A stretch of 11,054 nt of DNA from NCBI GenBank assembly GCA_024278655.1, contig JAJRSV010000299.1, positions 1 to 11,054 on the forward strand, read 5' to 3'. The stretch comes from Bacteroidota bacterium. GTDB lineage: Bacteria; Bacteroidota; Ignavibacteria; Ignavibacteriales; Ignavibacteriaceae. Below are positions 7,610 through 11,054 of the stretch, in pieces. Each line of letters starts with the position of its first letter. Position 1 is the stretch's first letter. The notes under the pieces are model-generated. The model was not told the DNA's origin. It saw only the letters and a list, made by a program, of their open reading frames with translations, and did not search any database. The position numbers were made by a program, and so were the translations under genes.

Positions 7610-9295
7610 TTAAACGTTTACGTTTTGTTCAACATCTTTTGTTTTTATTCTTGCGCCTGATTCGCCAACATCATCGTAATCCAATCCCTTGAAAGCATCA
7701 ATCGAGCTGCTCATATCAACAAAAACTTCTTCCGCCATATTAAATTTAAGCTTATGACCGAGCACACCGGATAAAGCGACCAAAATTTTCCACGTTGATT
7801 TTGCATCCCTTTTAATACCGCTTGCCCACTTGTCGAACTTCGTTCCGAACTTGTCCAGCCGGCTTAATGATAATCCATCCAGCGCACGGTCGGTATCGAC
7901 TGTTGTAACGGCAGGTTTTATTCTCTGAACCATCCCGTCGAAGTTAACAAATGTGCCGTTCTTCTCCGCATAAGTGGCGGCAGGAAATACGATATCGGCA
8001 AGGTCGGTTATCCGGTTATAATTAGTTGCATGAACAATCAGCAAATCGAGCCTGGCAAATATGTTTTCCAATTCCGGATTTGAAGCAATCAAATCATCCT
8101 CGATAACATAAAGCGCTTTTATTTTTCCTTCTTTAATTGCCTTGAATATCCCTTCCAGATTCAAACCCGATTTTGAAGGAGAAACGCCGACCAATTCGGC
8201 ACCGCGGGTGTTTGGAGTAACATCGTTTTTCTTAAGCAGGTCGTCACCGAATTCCGGATCGGTATGCCTCATAAAATCTATGTGTCCCGAACCGATTACC
8301 GAACCGGCAAACTTTGCAAGCAGATAATTATCTTCGCAGGTTGCATAAGCCGAGCCGATAAATGCTATCTCGTCTTTAGCGAATGATTTGATGCGAGATG
8401 CTGCTTCAGCGAATGCTTCATCCCAGCCGACTTTAACTAACTGCCCTTCTCTTCTCAACTGCGGGCTATCTACTCTGTCTTTAGCATTAACATGTTTGAA
8501 TGTATTCAACCGTCCGTAATCACACATCCAATAGCTGTTTACATCTTCGTTGTAGCGTGGAGTTAATCTTAAAATTTCGTTGTTGCGAACCCAGATATCT
8601 ATATTGCATCCGCGGGAACAGCCAATACAAACCGACTTGGTTGCGGACATATCCCAAACTCTTGCTTTAAACCTGAAATCTTTACTCGTTAATGCACCAA
8701 CGGGACAAATATCTATTACGTTCATCGAATAAGGATTATCGAGTTTCTCTCCGGGGAATGTTGTAATGGTAACCCTGTCGCCTCTCTGAACAAAAGTAAG
8801 CTGCGGCGATTTTGCTATCTCATCGCAGAACCTTATGCAGCGTGAACACGATATGCACCGCTCTGCATCGAACATTACGTGGGGACCGAGTTGAACATGT
8901 TTCGGTTTGTGATTTTTTTCTTCCGTAAATCTGCTTTCACCGTTTTCATAGCGGTATGCATAATCCTGAAGTTTACATTCTCCGGCTTCATCGCAAATCG
9001 GGCAGTCTAACGGATGGTTGATAAGAATAAATTCCATCACTGCATCCCTTGCGGCTTTGGCTTTATCCGATTCGGTTTGGACAACCATTCCTTCCGAAAC
9101 TATTGTTGAACACGCAATAACCAGCTTCGGTATTTTCTCCACTTCAACAAGGCACATACGGCAATTACCCGAAACGGAAAGCTTCGGATGCCAGCAAAAA
9201 TGTGGGATTTCAATTCCGTGGTCGCGTGCTGCTTCTATAATTGTTTGCCCGGGCTTGAACTCTAATTCTTTTCCGTTAATTGTAAATGTCGGCAT
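7610..9295 (-). CDS. nuoG: NADH-quinone oxidoreductase subunit G (NuoG), short form with shortened molybdopterin-like domain
   Basis: The N-terminus is a [2Fe-2S] ferredoxin domain with C34, C45, C48 and C62 (N1b). H94-x3-C98-x2-C101-x5-C107 is the His-ligated cluster N5. C147, C150, C153 and C197 match N4. C223, C226, C230 and C258, with spacings 3, 4 and 28, match the N7 cluster of Thermus Nqo3. A molybdopterin-oxidoreductase-like region follows, but the protein is only 561 aa, against roughly 780-910 for Thermus and E. coli. The missing part appears internal: after about residue 345 the sequence goes almost directly to NDVTPNTRGAELVGV, which belongs near the end of the longer proteins, then to ALYVIEDD and DIVFPAATYAEKNGTFVN. 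As NuoG it would relay electrons from NuoF to NuoI. The ATG at 9293-9295 is 9 bases after the M16 gene stops. Formate dehydrogenase or [FeFe] hydrogenase relatives are less likely given nuoH and nuoI next to it. Confidence 0.95.
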   Translation of the reverse strand: MPTFTINGKELEFKPGQTIIEAARDHGIEIPHFCWHPKLSVSGNCRMCLVEVEKIPKLVIACSTIVSEGMVVQTESDKAKAARDAVMEFILINHPLDCPICDEAGECKLQDYAYRYENGESRFTEEKNHKPKHVQLGPHVMFDAERCISCSRCIRFCDEIAKSPQLTFVQRGDRVTITTFPGEKLDNPYSMNVIDICPVGALTSKDFRFKARVWDMSATKSVCIGCSRGCNIDIWVRNNEILRLTPRYNEDVNSYWMCDYGRLNTFKHVNAKDRVDSPQLRREGQLVKVGWDEAFAEAASRIKSFAKDEIAFIGSAYATCEDNYLLAKFAGSVIGSGHIDFMRHTDPEFGDDLLKKNDVTPNTRGAELVGVSPSKSGLNLEGIFKAIKEGKIKALYVIEDDLIASNPELENIFARLDLLIVHATNYNRITDLADIVFPAATYAEKNGTFVNFDGMVQRIKPAVTTVDTDRALDGLSLSRLDKFGTKFDKWASGIKRDAKSTWKILVALSGVLGHKLKFNMAEEVFVDMSSSIDAFKGLDYDDVGESGARIKTKDVEQNVNV

Positions 9296-9304
9296 AGTAA
9301 TACT

Positions 9305-10543
9305 CTAACTTACGCTGCTTTTTGATTTAAGAACCACTTTAATTAATTTATTTTCATCCAACAGTTCGTTAGCAATTTTCATTATATCTTCCGTAGTCAC
9401 CGAATCGATTTCGTTTATATATTCATCAACGGTTTTTACTCTGTTAAAATACATGATTGAATTTGCAAGGCGAATCATTCTGTTGGTTGTGCTTTCCAGA
9501 CTCAGTAACGTTCCGCCTTTAATATAATTTTTTACTTTGTTCAATTCTTTTTCAGTTACTTCTTCTTTTTTTAACTTGTTAAACTCTTTCAGAACAACAT
9601 CAAGAACTTTACCGGCGAACCTGCTGTTGGTAGAAAAATAAATACCGAATGAAGAAACATCCATATAAGAATTAAGGAAGGAATTTATCTGATACGTCAT
9701 TCCGGTTTTTTCCCGCACCGCCTGGAACAGTCTTGAACTGCTTCCTTCACCCAACAAAGTTGAAAGTACTTTTACGCGACTTCTCTTTTTGCTGTTGAAT
9801 CCAACAGTCGATCTTCCGATAATTGTATGAACCTGATGAATGTTTTGCTCCAATGTAAGGTCGGATGCTTTTTTAGGAATGAATTTATCTCTTCTTTGTG
9901 TTCTTTTTCTGCTGCGTCCGGCAATGTACTTTTCTGCAAGATTAACAAGCTCTTCGTGCTTAACATAACCGGAAGCTACAATTAAAAGTCTATCGGGATT
10001 GTATTTGCTGCTGTGATATTTACGCAGCTCATCGGAATTGAATTTTTTTATGTTGCCTTCCGTTCCAATAACGGGCAAGCTTAACTTGTTTCCTTTGAAA
10101 ATAACTTCTTCGAACTTATCGAATATCAGTTCTTCAGGATTATCGTACACATCCCGCAGCTCATCGATTACAACTCCCGCTTCCCTTTTAATGTGACTTT
10201 CACGAAACAGAGGATTCTGTATCATATCAGCAAGCACATCGAATGAACGTGCTACATTATCCGATAATCCACGTGTGTAATAGCATGTTTGTTCTTTGGA
10301 AGTGAAAGCATTTAAATATCCGCCTGTAGATTCAATCTCTTCCGAAATTCTTCTTGCGGAACGTTTCTTGGTTCCTTTAAAGAGCATATGCTCTATAAAG
10401 TGGGATATACCGTTATTCGAAAGGTTTTCGTCCCTTGCACCAACGTTAAACCAAAATCCGAGTGAAAATGATTTAACGTGCGGAATAAACTCTGAAACTA
10501 TCCGGGTTCCGTTAGGAAGTGTTGTAATTTTTATATCGCTCAA
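9305..10543 (-). CDS. M16 family (insulinase/processing-peptidase-like) zinc metallopeptidase
   Basis: This 412-aa protein is a single M16B-type peptidase of usual length. The inverted zinc motif H48-F-I-E51-H52 is intact, with E51 catalytic, and E128 lies 76 residues after H52, the spacing seen in mitochondrial processing peptidase beta. The second half has GEGSSSRLFQAVREKTGMTY, where R277 and Y284 match the conserved Arg/Tyr pair that helps bind substrate in active M16 enzymes. So this looks like a catalytically competent protein, not an inactive partner. No signal peptide is visible, so it may act in the cytoplasm. Start: an in-frame stop lies at 10553-10555 and the next Met (M53) follows the zinc motif, so the TTG at 10541-10543 is the best start; it puts TTLPNG at the usual place. 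It heads the run M16-nuoG-nuoH-nuoI, 9 bases before nuoG. Substrate unknown. Confidence 0.95.
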   Translation of the reverse strand: MSDIKITTLPNGTRIVSEFIPHVKSFSLGFWFNVGARDENLSNNGISHFIEHMLFKGTKKRSARRISEEIESTGGYLNAFTSKEQTCYYTRGLSDNVARSFDVLADMIQNPLFRESHIKREAGVVIDELRDVYDNPEELIFDKFEEVIFKGNKLSLPVIGTEGNIKKFNSDELRKYHSSKYNPDRLLIVASGYVKHEELVNLAEKYIAGRSRKRTQRRDKFIPKKASDLTLEQNIHQVHTIIGRSTVGFNSKKRSRVKVLSTLLGEGSSSRLFQAVREKTGMTYQINSFLNSYMDVSSFGIYFSTNSRFAGKVLDVVLKEFNKLKKEEVTEKELNKVKNYIKGGTLLSLESTTNRMIRLANSIMYFNRVKTVDEYINEIDSVTTEDIMKIANELLDENKLIKVVLKSKSSVS

Positions 10544-10560
10544 ATCCGTATATCACTATG

Positions 10561-10574
10561 TTCAAAATTTTGAA
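10561..10574. promoter_or_regulatory. 14-base perfect palindrome TTCAAAATTTTGAA, possible operator
   Basis: The 14 bases read the same on both strands and overlap the transcription start expected from the promoter candidate at 10578-10609. That is a plausible place for a dimeric regulator. At about 40% GC one such palindrome per 11 kb is expected by chance, so only the position makes it notable. Confidence 0.25.
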
Positions 10575-10577
10575 AAA

Positions 10578-10609
10578 CAAATATATACAATGCCTTTTCG
10601 CTAATCAAC
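10578..10609 (-). promoter_or_regulatory. Bacteroidota-type promoter candidate for the M16-nuoGHI run
   Basis: Read on the minus strand, GTTG (10609-10606), 20 bases, then TATATTTG (10585-10578) matches the Bacteroidota primary-sigma consensus of a TTTG-like -33 element, about 19-21 bases and TAnnTTTG at -7. All six fixed bases of the -7 box agree; the -33 box has three of four. Transcription would start near 10571-10574, giving a leader of about 30 bases before the TTG start of the M16 gene. That this consensus applies depends on the inferred lineage. Confidence 0.5.
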
Positions 10610-10628
10610 CACTTTAAAAAATTGTAGC

Positions 10629-10645
10629 ACGAAGCGAAGCTTCGT
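10629..10645 (-). other. Hairpin ACGAAG-5-CTTCGT with a downstream T run on the minus strand; weak terminator candidate
   Basis: A 6-bp stem with a 5-base loop is followed on the minus strand, after a 7-base spacer, by six T (10621-10616). It lies just upstream of the promoter candidate, where a minus-strand transcript from the right could end. The spacer is long for a classical intrinsic terminator, and the structure may instead be part of the repeat patchwork. Confidence 0.25.
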
Positions 10646-10737
10646 TACCTGCAACACCGGCAGAACCGCCGGTTATCGAAGAGAAAAAAAATAAAGATTG
10701 TTTAGTTGCAAAACCCGTCTGCCGCAGGTAATTGCAA
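10645..10737. repeat. Nested inverted repeats: outer TTACCTGC/GCAGGTAA around an ACCGGC/GCCGGT hairpin
   Basis: TTACCTGC (10645-10652) is the exact reverse complement of GCAGGTAA (10724-10731). Between them lies a GC-rich hairpin with ACCGGC (10656-10661), a 6-base loop and GCCGGT (10668-10673). The palindrome TTGCAA occurs at 10706-10711 and again at 10732-10737. No T run follows the GC stem on either strand, so it is not a standard terminator. It looks like a structured intergenic repeat unit. Confidence 0.4.
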
Positions 10738-11054
10738 GATTGAATGAGAACAATTCATCTTCAAAATTCAACGTTGGATGTTCCATATTCAAAAAAAAAC
10801 GCGAAAGCAAGCATCCCCGCTTGCGCTGCTGCATCATCTTGGTGTCAGCTTCTGTCTCCTGTCTTCTTACTTCTGAATTACTGAGAAAAAACATTTCATC
10901 CTGCTGGAGTTTCCCCTTCATTTTGCTTTTTTCTTTGCTACAAACATTCCACCCCTACGGGGTTGGTCTTCGATAATAATTGTTTCGTTAATTGGTTATT
11001 AAGAATTGGAAATTGTTTGATAATTGTTTTTTGAGGTTTGTGATTTTGTAAGCA

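Larger units (their letters stand above)
10621..11054. repeat. Gene-free region resembling a patchwork of degenerate intergenic repeats
   Basis: No credible gene lies here. The open frames (10673-10921 minus, 10698-10976 plus) have odd composition, no recognisable domain and overlap each other. Separable segments are: the structured block up to about 10740; a TTCAACGTTGGATGTTCC stretch (10767-10784); a GCAAGC/GCTTGC hairpin (10807-10824); a pyrimidine-rich stretch (about 10846-10880); an ACCCC-TAC-GGGGT hairpin (10951-10963); and a TTGGAAATTGTTTGATAATTG-like tail (11005-11054). Similar phrases recur, as I recall, between genes in this part of the bacterial tree, where they give spurious short proteins. 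That recollection cannot be tested within this window, where each occurs once. Confidence 0.45.

Noticed and set aside
7610..9295. Formate dehydrogenase or [FeFe] hydrogenase identity for the NuoG-like protein
   Set aside because: The cluster order could suggest either, but there are no H-cluster motifs, the active-site half of a formate dehydrogenase is missing, and nuoH and nuoI follow directly.
10618..10731. Open frame on the plus strand, with a Pro/Glu/Lys-rich reading
   Set aside because: It has no usual start codon, is under 40 codons and lies across the nested inverted repeats.
10673..10976. Two overlapping open frames on opposite strands (82 and 92 codons)
   Set aside because: Both consist of odd-composition sequence over repeat-like DNA, have no domain or ribosome site, and exclude each other.
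10621..11054. CRISPR array or insertion sequence in the right-hand gene-free region
   Set aside because: No regularly spaced direct repeats, no transposase fragment and no terminal inverted repeats with target duplication are visible.

Overview
The window looks like a chromosomal stretch from a Gram-negative, AT-rich (roughly 40% GC by eye) member of the Bacteroidota/Chlorobiota/Ignavibacteriota group. Ignavibacteria-like is my best guess. The pointers are a type IX secretion (T9SS) C-terminal sorting domain with the NYPNPFNPST signature, an outer-membrane protein combining a zinc peptidase, a TolB-like propeller and an Omp85-like barrel, weak use of Shine-Dalgarno sites, and a promoter candidate of the Bacteroidota type (GTTG, 20 bases, TATATTTG). 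I cannot name a species from the sequence.

Layout. Positions 1-2696 (+) hold the 3' part of a large gene for the peptidase/propeller/barrel protein; its start lies left of the window. It converges, with only 19 bases between, on a run of six minus-strand genes reading right to left from 10543 to 2716: an M16 zinc peptidase (9305-10543), nuoG (7610-9295), nuoH (6561-7592), nuoI (6021-6524), a secreted T9SS cargo protein (4306-5982) and the YifB/ComM AAA+ ATPase (2716-4254). The gaps are 9, 17, 36, 38 and 51 bases and I see no convincing internal terminator, so one long transcript is possible. The tight part is M16-nuoG-nuoH-nuoI. A promoter candidate and a 14-base perfect palindrome lie just upstream of the M16 gene.

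The right end (about 10544-11054) has no credible gene. It holds the promoter candidate, several hairpins, and a patchwork of low-complexity segments that resemble degenerate dispersed intergenic repeats.

How the genes relate. NuoG, NuoH and NuoI are part of respiratory complex I: NuoG and NuoI carry iron-sulfur clusters from the peripheral arm towards quinone, and NuoH forms the membrane foot of the quinone site. The other subunits are not here. An M16 peptidase sits where nuoE/nuoF would usually be, and nuoJ-N do not follow nuoI. NuoG is short (561 aa): it keeps the ligands of all four clusters, including N7, but lacks much of the molybdopterin-like domain. The most unusual protein is the left-edge fusion, which joins a periplasmic metallopeptidase and a propeller to an Omp85-type barrel. 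No defence system, mobile element, CRISPR array or RNA gene is visible.
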